Shown: in pieces, positions 16,150 through 24,847 of the stretch
Layout of the letters: each line of letters begins with the position of its first letter
Numbering within the stretch: position 1 is the first letter of the stretch
Origin: Patulibacter brassicae
Lineage (GTDB): Bacteria; Actinomycetota; Thermoleophilia; Solirubrobacterales; Solirubrobacteraceae
NCBI RefSeq assembly: GCF_033949425.1
Contig: NZ_JAXAVX010000001.1
Location: 620,001 to 684,000 of the forward strand
Direction of reading: 5' to 3'
Length of the DNA stretch: 64,000 nt
Program-made: the position numbers and the translations under genes
Notes under the pieces: generated by a model
The model's database searches: none
What the model saw: the letters and a program-made list of their open reading frames with translations, nothing else
What the model was told of the DNA's origin: nothing

Positions 16150-18447
16150 ATGACGCGCACCGCCCGCACCCGACGAGCTCCCCGCAGCGCACGACGCTCA
16201 GGCCCACGGCTCGCGCGCCTCGCCGCGCTGCTGGTCGCGGCCGTCGCCGGTGCCACCGCGACCGCGGCTCCGGCAGGAGCCGCGCCGCCGACGGACGGCT
16301 GGAGCTGTCGCGCGCAGTCGCTCGACGTCAACTCGGGGCCGCTCGAGGTCGTGCTGGACCCGATCCTCGACCCGATCGAGGGCCTCCTGCGCACGGGCGA
16401 GGACGGCACGCAGTGCGTCACCAACGGCGCCACGCCGCTCGGCGGCGCGCTCGCGCAGGTGACGACGCAGCTGGCGCCGCTCGGCATCGATCTCGGCGCG
16501 CTCAGCGCCACGACGACGATCGACGCGACGAAGGTCCCGCGCCTGCAGGCGCCGGCGTCCACGTCGCGCGTCGCCGGGCTGAGGATCTCGGTCGCGGGCG
16601 CCGAGCTCGTCAGCGTCTCGGCGCTGGAGGCGCGGGCGAGCGCGACCTGCGCCGCCGGCGCGGCCCAGTACGCGAGCTCCTACGACATCGGGGACGTGGC
16701 GGTCTTCGGCCAGAGCGTCGACCTCACCGGTCCGGTGCAGACGATCACCGACCCCCTGATGCCCCTCGGGCCCATCGTCCGGCTCACGCCCGGCCACGAG
16801 GTGAAGACCGCCGACGGCGTCGCGCGCACCGCGCTGCGCGTCGAGGTCCTCGAGGGCATCACGCCGGTCGAGGTGAAGCTGCTGGACGTCTCCCTCGCGA
16901 TCGCGAGCGTCAACGACCACGGCACCCCGTGCGCGATCCCCGCGCCGCCGACCGTCGGCGTGCCGAGCACCACGAGCGCCCGCTCCCTCACCGCGGCCGT
17001 GACGCCGCCGGCGGGCCGCACCATCGCGCGCTGCTCGTTCGCCCTCACCCCGCTGAGCGGCGGTGGCGCCCGCACGATCGCCGGCACGTGGGCCAACGGC
17101 GCCTGCACCGCGAGCGTGCCGCGCGACGTCGCGCCCGGCACCTACCGCACGACGGTCAACGCCGTCACCGACGGCGCGGACCCCGGCGAGGCGACGAGCG
17201 CTCCCGCGGACCTGCGGATCGGCTACCCGGGCCTCGGGGAGGTGACGCTGTCGGGCCGCAACGTCGGCGCGACGCTCGTCCTGGCGCAGGGCACGACGCT
17301 GACCTCCTGCACGATCACCGTGAAGCCCGCGGGCGGCTCGCCCGTCGCCCTGCCCGGGAAGGTCGCCGACGGCCGCTGCTCCGTGGACCTCCCCCGCGCG
17401 CAGTACCCGCCGGGGACCTACGACGTGACGATCGACGCCGTCGCCAGCGACGGCTCGACCGACCGCGTGTCGAAGCAGATCGTCCTCACCGGCCCGCAGG
17501 TCGGCGATCCGGTCGCGATCGGACCGCTCGTCGTCTTCCCGGTGGCCCCGGGCAGCGGCGCGACGATCACGGAGTGCACCGCGACGGCCGCGCCCGTCGG
17601 CGGGACGCCGCGCAGCGTCCAGACGTACATCGACCCGGGCACGTCGAGCTGCACCGCCGGCCTGCCGCCGGAGCAGTTCCCGCCCGGCGAGTACGACGTC
17701 GAGATCACGATCAAGGACTCCAACGGCGACGCGACGACGAGCCGCAAGCGCGTCACGATCGTCGCCCTCGGCGGCGCCGGCGGGAACGGCGGCGCGAACG
17801 GCGGCGGGGGCACCGGCGCGACCGGCGGCAAGACGCAGGGCCAGGTCGCCGCCGAGCGCCTCATCTGCGAGAAGCGCCGCCTGTCGATCCTCGACGTCCG
17901 CCGCTCGACCTCCGGCGTCCGGGTCACCGGCGTGGCCGAGAGCGCGCTCGTCGGCAAGCGCGTCTCGATCCGGGTCGCACGCCGCGGCGCGAGCACGCGC
18001 CAGGCCGGCACGGCCACCGTCCGCAAGGACGGGACGTTCAGCGCGACGGTCCCCGCGCCCGCGAAGCGCTACCTCGCCACGTCGTTCGCGCTGCGCTACT
18101 CGGCGACGTCCGGCAGCGCGTCGAGCCGCTCGGTCCGCCTCACGCGCCGCACGAACATCACGTCGTCGTCGCTGACGAGCGGGAAGATCAAGATCGCCGG
18201 TCGCGTCTCCGCCCCGTACCCGCGGCGCGGCACCGCCGTCCGCGTCCGGATCCAGACCGGCTGCACGAGCTACCGGACGGTGGCCACCGTCGACACGACG
18301 CGGACCGGCCGCTTCACGGCGATCTTCGACCCGCCCGCCGACGGCTCGGCGGCCTTCTACCGCGTCGAGACCCGGGTCCCGTCGCGCAAGGGCGGACCGT
18401 CGCGCAGCCGGTCGTTCTCGCTCGACCGGCTCGTCGCGGGCCGCTAG
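16150..18447 (+). CDS. Large secreted multi-domain surface protein
   Basis: A 765-aa exported protein with a long Arg-rich signal peptide (ARLAALLVAAVAGATATAAP, cleavage near residue 45). Residues ~50-260 form one beta-rich domain with paired cysteines (WSCRAQ, TQCVTNG, ATCAAG) and repeated GLRISVAGAELVSVSALEAR-like strands. Three related ~90-residue Ig-like modules follow, each with a Cys pair and a PPGTYDV- or PPGEYDV-type strand. A Gly/Asn-rich linker (GGNGGANGGG) leads to two C-terminal beta modules rich in Arg/Ser/Thr. No sortase signal or membrane anchor is seen. ATG at 16150 directly precedes the signal peptide. The role may be adhesive or structural; function unknown. Confidence 0.75.
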   Translation: MTRTARTRRAPRSARRSGPRLARLAALLVAAVAGATATAAPAGAAPPTDGWSCRAQSLDVNSGPLEVVLDPILDPIEGLLRTGEDGTQCVTNGATPLGGALAQVTTQLAPLGIDLGALSATTTIDATKVPRLQAPASTSRVAGLRISVAGAELVSVSALEARASATCAAGAAQYASSYDIGDVAVFGQSVDLTGPVQTITDPLMPLGPIVRLTPGHEVKTADGVARTALRVEVLEGITPVEVKLLDVSLAIASVNDHGTPCAIPAPPTVGVPSTTSARSLTAAVTPPAGRTIARCSFALTPLSGGGARTIAGTWANGACTASVPRDVAPGTYRTTVNAVTDGADPGEATSAPADLRIGYPGLGEVTLSGRNVGATLVLAQGTTLTSCTITVKPAGGSPVALPGKVADGRCSVDLPRAQYPPGTYDVTIDAVASDGSTDRVSKQIVLTGPQVGDPVAIGPLVVFPVAPGSGATITECTATAAPVGGTPRSVQTYIDPGTSSCTAGLPPEQFPPGEYDVEITIKDSNGDATTSRKRVTIVALGGAGGNGGANGGGGTGATGGKTQGQVAAERLICEKRRLSILDVRRSTSGVRVTGVAESALVGKRVSIRVARRGASTRQAGTATVRKDGTFSATVPAPAKRYLATSFALRYSATSGSASSRSVRLTRRTNITSSSLTSGKIKIAGRVSAPYPRRGTAVRVRIQTGCTSYRTVATVDTTRTGRFTAIFDPPADGSAAFYRVETRVPSRKGGPSRSRSFSLDRLVAGR

Positions 18448-18514
18448 CGCGTCGCGGAGGAGCGGCGGCGTCGTCCCGCCGCCCTCCGCGCCCCCGGCGC
18501 CCGGGGCCGCCACC

Positions 18515-18546
18515 GCTGAAACCCTGCTTCTCGATGGGGTTTTCAG
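18515..18546 (+). terminator. Hairpin after the secreted surface protein gene
   Basis: CTGAAACCC (18516-18524) can pair with GGGTTTTCAG (18537-18546) with one bulged T and a 12-base loop. It lies ~70 bases after the stop and ~40 bases before the pantothenate promoter, so it probably ends the upstream transcript. Confidence 0.45.
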
Positions 18547-18584
18547 GCTGAACCCCGCCGTCCCGGGGGTCCCGTCCGGCGGTG

Positions 18585-18613
18585 TTGGCGTTCCCCGCGG
18601 CGGGTGCTACAAC
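18585..18613 (+). promoter_or_regulatory. Promoter of the pantothenate operon
   Basis: TTGGCG (18585-18590) and TACAAC (18608-18613) are separated by exactly 17 bases, a good sigma-70-type promoter. The transcript would carry a leader of ~100 bases to the ATG at 18721. This is one of few genes here with a clear -35 box and a real leader. Confidence 0.6.
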
Positions 18614-18720
18614 TCAAGGACGGCCGTCACCGCGACGCGGGACGGACCTCTCCGCAGGACCGCTGTTTCTTCGACGCACGCGACCGGCATCCCCCCTCAG
18701 GGAGCTGGACCGGAACACTC

Positions 18721-19488
18721 ATGGACACCCGTCCGAGCGCACCACGACGTGCGCCGCTCCCACGCCTGGCCGTCGTCGGCCAGGGCCGCCTCGGCGGCGC
18801 GCTGACCCGCGCCCTCCGCGACGCCGGCGCGTCGGTGTCCGGACCCCACGGGCGCGGCTTCGACGGCACCGGGGCCGACGTCGTCCTCCTCTGCGTCCCC
18901 GACGAGGCGATCGCCGCGGCGGCCGCCGCCGTCGCCCCCGGCCCGCTCGTCGGCCACTGCTCGGGCGCGACGACGCTGGAGCCGCTCGCGCCGCACGAGG
19001 CGCTCTCGCTGCACCCGCTGATGACGGTGCCGGGGCCGGACGCCGAGCTCCGCGGCGCTCCGTGCGCGATCGCCGGCTCGACCGCCCGGGCGCGCGACCT
19101 CGCCGGGGCGATCGCCGCGACGCTCGGCATGGACGCCTTCGCCGTCGCCGACGACGATCGCGCGGCCTACCACGCCGCCGCGTCCGTCGCCGCGAACTAC
19201 CTGCAGGCCGTCGAGGCCCTGGCGGAGCGGCTCGCCGCGAGCGCCGGGGTCCCGCGCGAGGCGCTGGCGCCCCTGGCCCGCGTGGCGCTCGAGCGCTGGC
19301 AGGCCGACGGCCCCGCCGCGCTGACCGGTCCGGTCGCCCGCGGCGACGCCGCGACCGTCGCCCGGCAGCGCGAGGCGGTCGCCGAGCGGCTGCCCGCCGC
19401 GGACCTCGCGCTCTTCGACGCCCTCACCGCGGCGACCGAGCGCGTCGCCGCCGACCGCGGCGCCGTCCTGACCGGAGCCTCCGCGTGA
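18721..19488 (+). CDS. Rossmann-like and DUF2520 domain protein
   Basis: A 255-aa protein. The N-terminal half is an NAD(P)-binding Rossmann fold (LAVVGQGRLGGALTRALRDA, GxGxxG). The C-terminal half (YHAAASVAANYLQAVEALAE onwards) is the all-helical DUF2520 domain, related to 6-phosphogluconate dehydrogenase and ketopantoate reductase C-terminal domains. HPLMTVPG is the linking motif. It lies first in the operon and overlaps panC by 4 bases. A role as the ketopantoate reductase missing from this operon (panE-like) is attractive but unproven. Start ATG at 18721. Confidence 0.82.
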   Translation: MDTRPSAPRRAPLPRLAVVGQGRLGGALTRALRDAGASVSGPHGRGFDGTGADVVLLCVPDEAIAAAAAAVAPGPLVGHCSGATTLEPLAPHEALSLHPLMTVPGPDAELRGAPCAIAGSTARARDLAGAIAATLGMDAFAVADDDRAAYHAAASVAANYLQAVEALAERLAASAGVPREALAPLARVALERWQADGPAALTGPVARGDAATVARQREAVAERLPAADLALFDALTAATERVAADRGAVLTGASA

Positions 19489-20408
19489 GGACGATCCGCA
19501 CGGTCGCCGAGCTGCGCACGCACCTGCGCTCGTCGCGCCGCGCGGGCCGCACGGTCGGGCTCGTGCCGACGATGGGCGCGCTGCACGACGGGCACCTCGC
19601 GCTGATCGCCGCGGCCCGCGAGGCGGCCGACGAGGTCGTGGTGTCGCTGTTCGTCAACCCGACGCAGTTCAACGACGCCGGCGACCTCGACGCGTACCCG
19701 CGGACCGAGGCCGACGACGCCGTCGCCGCCGCCGACGCCGGGGCGCACGTGCTCTTCGCCCCGCCGGTCGCGGAGGTCTACCCCGACGGCTTCGCGAGCG
19801 AGGTCCGCGTCGGGGGACCGCTGACCGAGCGGCTCGAGGGCGCGCACCGCGGCGCCGGCCACTTCCACGGCGTCACGACCGTCGTCACGAAGCTCCTGAA
19901 CATGGTCGGCCCGGACGTCGCCGTGTTCGGCGCCAAGGACGCCCAGCAGGTGCTCGTCGTCCGGCGCCTCGTGCGCGATCTCGACGTGCCCGTCCGGATC
20001 GAGGTCGTCCCGACCGTCCGCGAGCCCGACGGCCTGGCCCGCTCGAGCCGCAACGTCCGCCTGCGGCCCGAGGACCGCGCCGTGGCCGTCGCGATCCCGC
20101 GGGCCCTCGACGCCGCGTCCTCGCTGCTCGCCGACGGCGAGCGCGACGCGGCCGCGGTCCGCGCGGCCGCCGAGCGCGTGCTCGACGACGCCGGGCTGCG
20201 CCCCGAGTACGTGGCCCTCGCCGACCCGGCGACCCTCGCCGAGCGCGAGGGCGCGCTGCCGGTCGGCCCCTCCCTGCTCGCCGTCGCCGTGCCCGTCGGG
20301 CCGGTCCGGCTGATCGACAACGTCGAGCTCGTCGTGGCGCCCTCCGCCGCAGGCGCCGACGACCCCCCTTCGACCGGCGGCCTGCAGGCCGCCACCGCCG
20401 CCGGCTGA
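19485..20408 (+). CDS. panC: Pantothenate synthetase
   Basis: A 307-aa enzyme joining pantoate and beta-alanine with ATP. Nucleotidyltransferase motifs are clear: LVPTMGALHDGHLALI (HIGH-like region), FVNPTQFND, GAGHFHGVTTVVTKLLNM, FGAKDAQQ and the KMSKS-equivalent region LARSSRNVRL. The extra ~20 C-terminal residues are low complexity. GTG at 19485 overlaps the DUF2520 stop by 4 bases and gives the family N-terminus (TVAELRTHLR). Confidence 0.95.
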   Translation: MRTIRTVAELRTHLRSSRRAGRTVGLVPTMGALHDGHLALIAAAREAADEVVVSLFVNPTQFNDAGDLDAYPRTEADDAVAAADAGAHVLFAPPVAEVYPDGFASEVRVGGPLTERLEGAHRGAGHFHGVTTVVTKLLNMVGPDVAVFGAKDAQQVLVVRRLVRDLDVPVRIEVVPTVREPDGLARSSRNVRLRPEDRAVAVAIPRALDAASSLLADGERDAAAVRAAAERVLDDAGLRPEYVALADPATLAEREGALPVGPSLLAVAVPVGPVRLIDNVELVVAPSAAGADDPPSTGGLQAATAAG

Positions 20409-20448
20409 TCCAGCGGCTCCCGCACTGTTCTCCCCGAAGGACGCCCAG

Positions 20449-20877
20449 ATGCAGCGCACGATGCTGAAGTCGAAGATCCACCGCGCGACGGTGACCGACA
20501 GCGACCTCCACTACGTCGGCTCGATCACGATCGATCCCGACCTGCTGGAGGCGGCGGACATCCTCGTCCACGAGCAGGTCGCCGTCGTGAACGTCGACAA
20601 CGGCGAGCGGTTCGAGACCTACACGATCGTCGGCGAGCGCGGCTCGGGCGAGGTGAAGGTCAACGGCGCCGCCGCCCGCCTCGTGCACCGCGGCGACACG
20701 ATCATCGTCATCTCCTACGCGCAGTACGACCGCGCCGAGCTCGCCGAGTACGAGCCGGTCGTCGTCCACGTCGAGCGCGGCACGAACCGCATCATCGACG
20801 TCGACGACGCGGTCGCCACCCTCCTCACCGAGACCAGCCGCACGTCGGCGGTCCCCTCCGGGAGCCCGGCCGCGTAG
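20449..20877 (+). CDS. panD: Aspartate 1-decarboxylase
   Basis: A 142-aa pro-enzyme that makes beta-alanine from aspartate. It begins MLKSKIHRATVTDSDLHYVG after a short MQRT extension. The self-cleavage site Gly-Ser is present in YVGSITIDPDLL (Ser25 becomes the pyruvoyl group), and GAAARLVHRGDTIIVISYA is conserved. A GAAGGA ribosome site precedes the ATG at 20449. Third gene of the pantothenate operon. Confidence 0.95.
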   Translation: MQRTMLKSKIHRATVTDSDLHYVGSITIDPDLLEAADILVHEQVAVVNVDNGERFETYTIVGERGSGEVKVNGAAARLVHRGDTIIVISYAQYDRAELAEYEPVVVHVERGTNRIIDVDDAVATLLTETSRTSAVPSGSPAA

Positions 20878-20941
20878 CGGTCCGGCCCCACCCCGAGTCC
20901 GACCCGGAACCGTTCACTCCCTCTCCCCGGAGCCCAGGAAC

Positions 20942-21871
20942 ATGTCCGCCAGCCCTCGCGTCATCGACCAGCAGGCGCCCTCGCGCGCCCCGGTCACCGT
21001 CACCTCGCTGCTGGAGAAGAAGCACCACGGCGAGAAGATCGTCATGGTCACCGCCTACGACTACCCCTCGGCCACCGTGGTCGAGGCCGCCGGGGTCGAC
21101 ATGGTGCTCGTCGGCGACAGCGCCGCGACCACCGTGCTCGGCCTCGACTCGACCGTCCCGGCGACGGTCGACGAGCTCGTCATGCTCAGCCGCGCGGTGC
21201 GCCGCGGGCTGCGCACCGCGTTCCTCGTCTCCGACCTGCCGTTCGGCTCCTACGAGGCCTCCGACCTCGAGGCCGTCAAGAGCGCCCAGCGGTTCGTGAA
21301 GGAGGCCGGCGCCCAGGCCGTGAAGCTCGAGGGCGGCGGCGTCATGGTCGACCGCGCCCGGGCGATCGTCGCCGCCGGCATCCCCGTGGTCGGGCATCTC
21401 GGCCTCACCCCGCAGACGGCGACCGCGCTCGGCGGCCTGCGCGCGCAGGGCAAGAGCGCCGCGCAGGCGACCCGGATGGTCGCCGACGCGCTGGCCCTCC
21501 AGGAGGCCGGCTGTTGCGCGCTGGTCCTCGAGGCGATCCCCGCCGCCGTCGCCGACGAGCTCATGCCGCTGCTGGAGATCCCGGTGATCGGGATCGGCGC
21601 GGGCGCCTCGACCGACGGCCAGGTGCTCGTCTGGCACGACCTGCTCGGGCTGCTCGAGGGTCGCACCGCGAAGTTCGTCAAGCAGTACGCCCACCTGCAC
21701 GGGCAGATGGTCGAGGCCGTCCGGGGCTACGCGACCGAGGTCCGGCAGGGCGAGTTCCCGGCGCGCGAGCACACGTACGCGATCGCGCCCGAGGAGCTGC
21801 AGGCGTTCCAGTCGTCGCTGGCCCAGCTGCACGGGCACGGCGACCACGACATCAGCGGCTACCCGGCGTAG
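20942..21871 (+). CDS. panB: 3-methyl-2-oxobutanoate hydroxymethyltransferase
   Basis: A 309-aa enzyme that converts ketoisovalerate to ketopantoate with methylenetetrahydrofolate. Conserved: MVTAYDYPSATVVEAAGVD, VLVGDSAATTVLGLDST (metal Asp), DLPFGSY, VKLEGG, VGHLGLTPQ and IGIGAGASTDGQVLV. Start ATG at 20942, preceded by CAGGAA. Last gene of the operon; a strong palindrome follows. Confidence 0.96.
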   Translation: MSASPRVIDQQAPSRAPVTVTSLLEKKHHGEKIVMVTAYDYPSATVVEAAGVDMVLVGDSAATTVLGLDSTVPATVDELVMLSRAVRRGLRTAFLVSDLPFGSYEASDLEAVKSAQRFVKEAGAQAVKLEGGGVMVDRARAIVAAGIPVVGHLGLTPQTATALGGLRAQGKSAAQATRMVADALALQEAGCCALVLEAIPAAVADELMPLLEIPVIGIGAGASTDGQVLVWHDLLGLLEGRTAKFVKQYAHLHGQMVEAVRGYATEVRQGEFPAREHTYAIAPEELQAFQSSLAQLHGHGDHDISGYPA

Positions 21872-21879
21872 CCCGTCCC

Positions 21880-21911
21880 CCGCGACCGGCCCGACGTCGG
21901 GCCGGTCGCGG
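21880..21911 (+). terminator. Strong palindrome after panB
   Basis: A perfect 32-bp palindrome (arms of 16, centre GAC/GTC) starts 9 bases after the panB stop. No T run follows, as is common for high-GC terminators. It probably ends the pan operon. Confidence 0.6.
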
Positions 21912-21966
21912 ACGTGGTCCGGATCCGCGCCGGACCGGCACCTGTCCTCTGCGCGGAGTCGCCGCC

Positions 21967-22788
21967 TCAGCGCGTGGCCGGAACCCGCTGCCGGACGTCG
22001 TCGAGCGCCAGCTCCTCCCCCGTGCCGAGCACGTGGATCGGCACGCCCGCGGCCTCCGCGGCGGCGACCGCCCGCGCGGTCGGGTCCGCGATCGGCACGT
22101 AGCGCGGTGGTGCGTCGATGCCGACGTCGTGGATCGGCACGAGCGTGCTGCGCAGCGCGCGCGCCGCCACCACGGCGTCCTCCGGCGTCATCACCGCCGG
22201 GCGGGTGCTCGCCGGCTGGCGGTGCGGCAGCGCGATGACGGCGCCGTTGACCGGCAGCAGGGCGACGTCCGGCGCGCCGAGGCGCTCGACGATCGACCAC
22301 CACCAGCCGTGCAGCAGCGTGTCGCCGCAGTGCACGAGCGAGGCGTCGCCGCCGGCGACGTGCCAGCCGACCTGGGGATCGCCGAACCCGTCCACCGCCG
22401 GTAGCGCGGTGACGGTGAGCGGACCGATCTCGCGCCGCTCCCACGGAGCGAGGGCGACCACGGGCTGGGCGAGCGCCTCGAGCCCCTGCTCGGCCTCGGC
22501 GAGCGCGGCCGCCTCCAGCGGGCCGGCGCCGCCGTCGGGGTGCGGCCGCAGGACGACGCCGTCGGGAGCGAGCGCGTCGGCGATCGCCCCGGGGTCGGCG
22601 TGATCGGTGTGGAGGTGCGTGACGAGCGCGGCCCGCACCCGACCGGCGGCGCGCGGCGGCACGACGTCGACGCGCAGCGGCCCGACGACCTCGCGGGCGC
22701 CGCCGACGTCGCGGATCGCGTCGATGACGATCGTCGCTCCCTCGTGCTCGATCTCGATGCCGGCCCATCCCAGGCGACGGATGCGCAT
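21967..22788 (-). CDS. MBL-fold metallo-hydrolase (UlaG-like)
   Basis: A 273-aa zinc hydrolase of the metallo-beta-lactamase fold. THLHTDHAD gives the HxHxDH motif (H58, H60, D62, H63), and LVHCGDTLLHG and LVPIHDVG supply later metal ligands. MRIRRLGWAGIEIEHEGATI is typical of the UlaG-like subgroup. It may act on an ester or lactone; substrate unknown. ATG at 22788 has a GAGGAG ribosome site. It is divergent from a TetR regulator that probably controls it. Confidence 0.82.
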   Translation of the reverse strand: MRIRRLGWAGIEIEHEGATIVIDAIRDVGGAREVVGPLRVDVVPPRAAGRVRAALVTHLHTDHADPGAIADALAPDGVVLRPHPDGGAGPLEAAALAEAEQGLEALAQPVVALAPWERREIGPLTVTALPAVDGFGDPQVGWHVAGGDASLVHCGDTLLHGWWWSIVERLGAPDVALLPVNGAVIALPHRQPASTRPAVMTPEDAVVAARALRSTLVPIHDVGIDAPPRYVPIADPTARAVAAAEAAGVPIHVLGTGEELALDDVRQRVPATR

Positions 22789-22828
22789 GTCCTGCTCCTC
22801 GGGTTCGCTGTCGGACGGGCGGCAACTT

Positions 22829-22844
22829 AGCGTACGATCGTTCG
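22829..22844. promoter_or_regulatory. Operator/promoter between the MBL and TetR genes
   Basis: A -10 hexamer TACGCT for the MBL gene (minus strand, 22829-22834) overlaps an imperfect 14-bp palindrome at 22831-22844 (12 of 14 positions symmetric, core ACGATCGT). That is the size and placement expected of a TetR-family operator. Confidence 0.5.
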
Positions 22845-22870
22845 TGTGTAAATAGCGGACGCTCGTGCGG

Positions 22871-22876
22871 TATCGT
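22871..22876 (+). promoter_or_regulatory. -10 element of the tetR-type gene
   Basis: TATCGT lies exactly 7 bases before the GTG at 22884, predicting a leaderless mRNA. Confidence 0.5.
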
Positions 22877-22883
22877 CCGGCGC

Positions 22884-23483
22884 GTGAGCCCTCGCCGTTC
22901 CGTCGCCGCCACGCGCGACACGCACCGGGCGATCGTGCGTCGCGCGATGGACGTCGCGTCCGTCGAGGGCCTCGACGGGTTGAGCATCGGGGGCCTGGCG
23001 AGCGACCTGGGCATGAGCAAGGCGGGGGTCGCCGGCCACTTCGCGAACAAGCAGCAGCTGCAGCTCGAGGCGGTCGACGCGGCCGTCGAGCTCTTCACCG
23101 CCGCGATCGCGCCCGCCCTGCGCGAGCGCGCCCCGGGCCTCGACCGACTGCGCGCCGGCGTCGAGGCGTGGTTCGCGTACCTCGAGGACACGCCGTTCCC
23201 CGGCGGGTGCCTGATCCAGGCCGCCGCGGCCGAGCAGGACGGCCGGCCGGGGCCGGTGCGCGACGCCGTCGTCGCGGCCGACGACCGATGGCGCGCATTC
23301 CTCCTGCGCGAGCTGCATGCGGCGATCGAGGCCGGCGAGCTGCCCGCGGACACCGACGCGGAGCAGCGCTGCTTCGTCCTGCTGGCGCTCGGCGCGGGGC
23401 TCAACCAGGCCGCGCAGCTGCGCGCCGACCCGCGAGCCGGCGACCGCGCCCGACGGGCGGCGCGGCCCCTGCTGGACGGCTGA
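22884..23483 (+). CDS. TetR/AcrR family transcriptional regulator
   Basis: A 199-aa repressor. The N-terminal helix-turn-helix spans residues ~12-60 (GLDGLSIGGLASDLGMSKAG, VAGHFANKQQLQLEAV). The C-terminal ligand domain includes FPGGCLIQAAAAEQ and LLALGAGLNQAAQL, as in the TetR_C subgroup with a GGC motif. It is divergent from the MBL hydrolase with a palindrome in between, so autoregulation and control of that gene are likely. GTG at 22884 is supported by the -10 spacing. Confidence 0.85.
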   Translation: MSPRRSVAATRDTHRAIVRRAMDVASVEGLDGLSIGGLASDLGMSKAGVAGHFANKQQLQLEAVDAAVELFTAAIAPALRERAPGLDRLRAGVEAWFAYLEDTPFPGGCLIQAAAAEQDGRPGPVRDAVVAADDRWRAFLLRELHAAIEAGELPADTDAEQRCFVLLALGAGLNQAAQLRADPRAGDRARRAARPLLDG

Positions 23484-23736
23484 GCCGCGCCGCCCACCCG
23501 CGCGCCGCGCCGTCCGCGGAGCGTCGCGCGGCCCGGCGCGCCGGGCCTCGGCCGACCGTCCCCGGCGGCGTCCGTCCGGGGTCGGCGCGGGCGCGCCCGC
23601 GCCGTCCGCAAGGCGCGTTGCCGTACCCCGCAGGAGCTTGCGTCGACGCGGCCGGTGCGCGAGAACGGAGGTCCCCCATCCGGCCGGCGCCCGAGGCGCC
23701 CGGCCCCCCTCCCCCGAACCCGAAGGAGCCGTCGCG

Positions 23737-24807
23737 ATGCTCGCGCCGACCCGCCGGGCGACGGTGCTGCTCGTCGGCGCGCTCGCGCTGACGACGCCGG
23801 TCGCCCTCGCCCCCACCGCCCACGCTCAACCGGTCCACCAGGTCGCCGCCGGCGAGTCCCTGTGGTCCGTCGCCGCCGCGAACGGCATCAGCGCCACCGC
23901 GTTGGCGGCCGCCAACGGCCTGCCGGCCGACACGGCGGTCCAGGCCGGCCAGGTCCTGCGGATCCCGTCGGGAACCGCGGGCGGCACGGGCGCGGCGGCG
24001 GGAGCCGCCTCCGGCCGGGGCCCGTCGACCAGCACGAGCGGGTCGGGCACGGGTGGGTCGGCGGGCAGCCAGGCGGGCAGCTACGTCGTGCAGCCCGGCG
24101 ACTCGCTCACGGCGATCGCCGCGCGCGCGGGCGTGACGCCGGCGCGGCTGGCGGCCTACAACGGCCGCTCGGTCGCCACGCTGCTCGGCGCGGGCACGCG
24201 GCTGGCGCTGCCGCGTGCCGGCTCGTCGACCCCCGGCACCTCCGACGGTGCCGGCCCGGCCTCCGGGTCGTCCACCGCCGCCTCCGCCAGCGGGAGCGCC
24301 GCGAGCGGCTCGAGCTCCGCCGGAGCCACGACGGCCGGTGCCGCCGGGACCGCGGCGAGCGCTGCCGGCCCGAGCGGCGCGACGACCGCCGGCGCCGCGA
24401 CGCCCCGGGGAACCCGTCTCGACGGCGCGAGCATCGCCCAGATCGCGTCCGCCAACGGCGTGGCGAGCGACCTGGCGCAGGCGATCGCGTGGCAGGAGAG
24501 CGGCTTCGACAACGGCGCCGTCTCGAGCGTCGGAGCGCGTGGCGTGATGCAGGTCATGCCGGGGACCTGGAGCTGGATCGCCGGCAACCTCGCCTCGCAC
24601 CCGCTCGATCCGACCTCGGCGAGCGACAACGTGAAGGCCGGCAGCCTGTACCTGCGGCACCTCCTGCGCGAGACCGGCGGCGACGCCGACCTCGCGGCCG
24701 CCGGGTACTACCAGGGCCTGGCCTCCGTCCGCGCCCGCGGGATGTACGACGACACGAAGCGCTACGTCGAGAACGTCCGCGCGCTGCGCGCCCGCTTCGG
24801 CGGCTGA
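23737..24807 (+). CDS. Secreted LysM and lytic transglycosylase (SLT) protein
   Basis: A 356-aa exported cell-wall protein. A signal peptide (residues 1-30) is followed by two LysM peptidoglycan-binding domains (VHQVAAGESLWSVAAANGIS from ~33 and SYVVQPGDSLTAIAARAGVT from ~115). A ~65-residue Ser/Ala/Gly/Thr linker leads to an SLT domain (residues ~228-356) with LAQAIAWQESGFDN (catalytic Glu254), GVMQVMPGTW and AAAGYYQGL. It should bind and cleave peptidoglycan. GAAGGAG 8 bases before the ATG at 23737 is a strong ribosome site. The 250 bases upstream carry GC-rich palindromes but no riboswitch I can support. Confidence 0.88.
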   Translation: MLAPTRRATVLLVGALALTTPVALAPTAHAQPVHQVAAGESLWSVAAANGISATALAAANGLPADTAVQAGQVLRIPSGTAGGTGAAAGAASGRGPSTSTSGSGTGGSAGSQAGSYVVQPGDSLTAIAARAGVTPARLAAYNGRSVATLLGAGTRLALPRAGSSTPGTSDGAGPASGSSTAASASGSAASGSSSAGATTAGAAGTAASAAGPSGATTAGAATPRGTRLDGASIAQIASANGVASDLAQAIAWQESGFDNGAVSSVGARGVMQVMPGTWSWIAGNLASHPLDPTSASDNVKAGSLYLRHLLRETGGDADLAAAGYYQGLASVRARGMYDDTKRYVENVRALRARFGG

Positions 24808-24847
24808 GACGGCTCCCCGTCGTCGGCTCCTTCGTCGTGCGCACGCC

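Noticed and set aside
18515..18720. Regulatory RNA leader of the pantothenate operon
   Set aside because: The hairpin at 18515-18546 lies before the promoter at 18585, so it belongs to the upstream transcript; the leader itself showed no recognisable riboswitch.
23484..23736. Possible c-di-AMP (ydaO) riboswitch before the LysM/SLT gene
   Set aside because: Wall-hydrolase genes in actinobacteria often carry one, but the conserved core blocks are not present in the right order. Only GC palindromes are seen.
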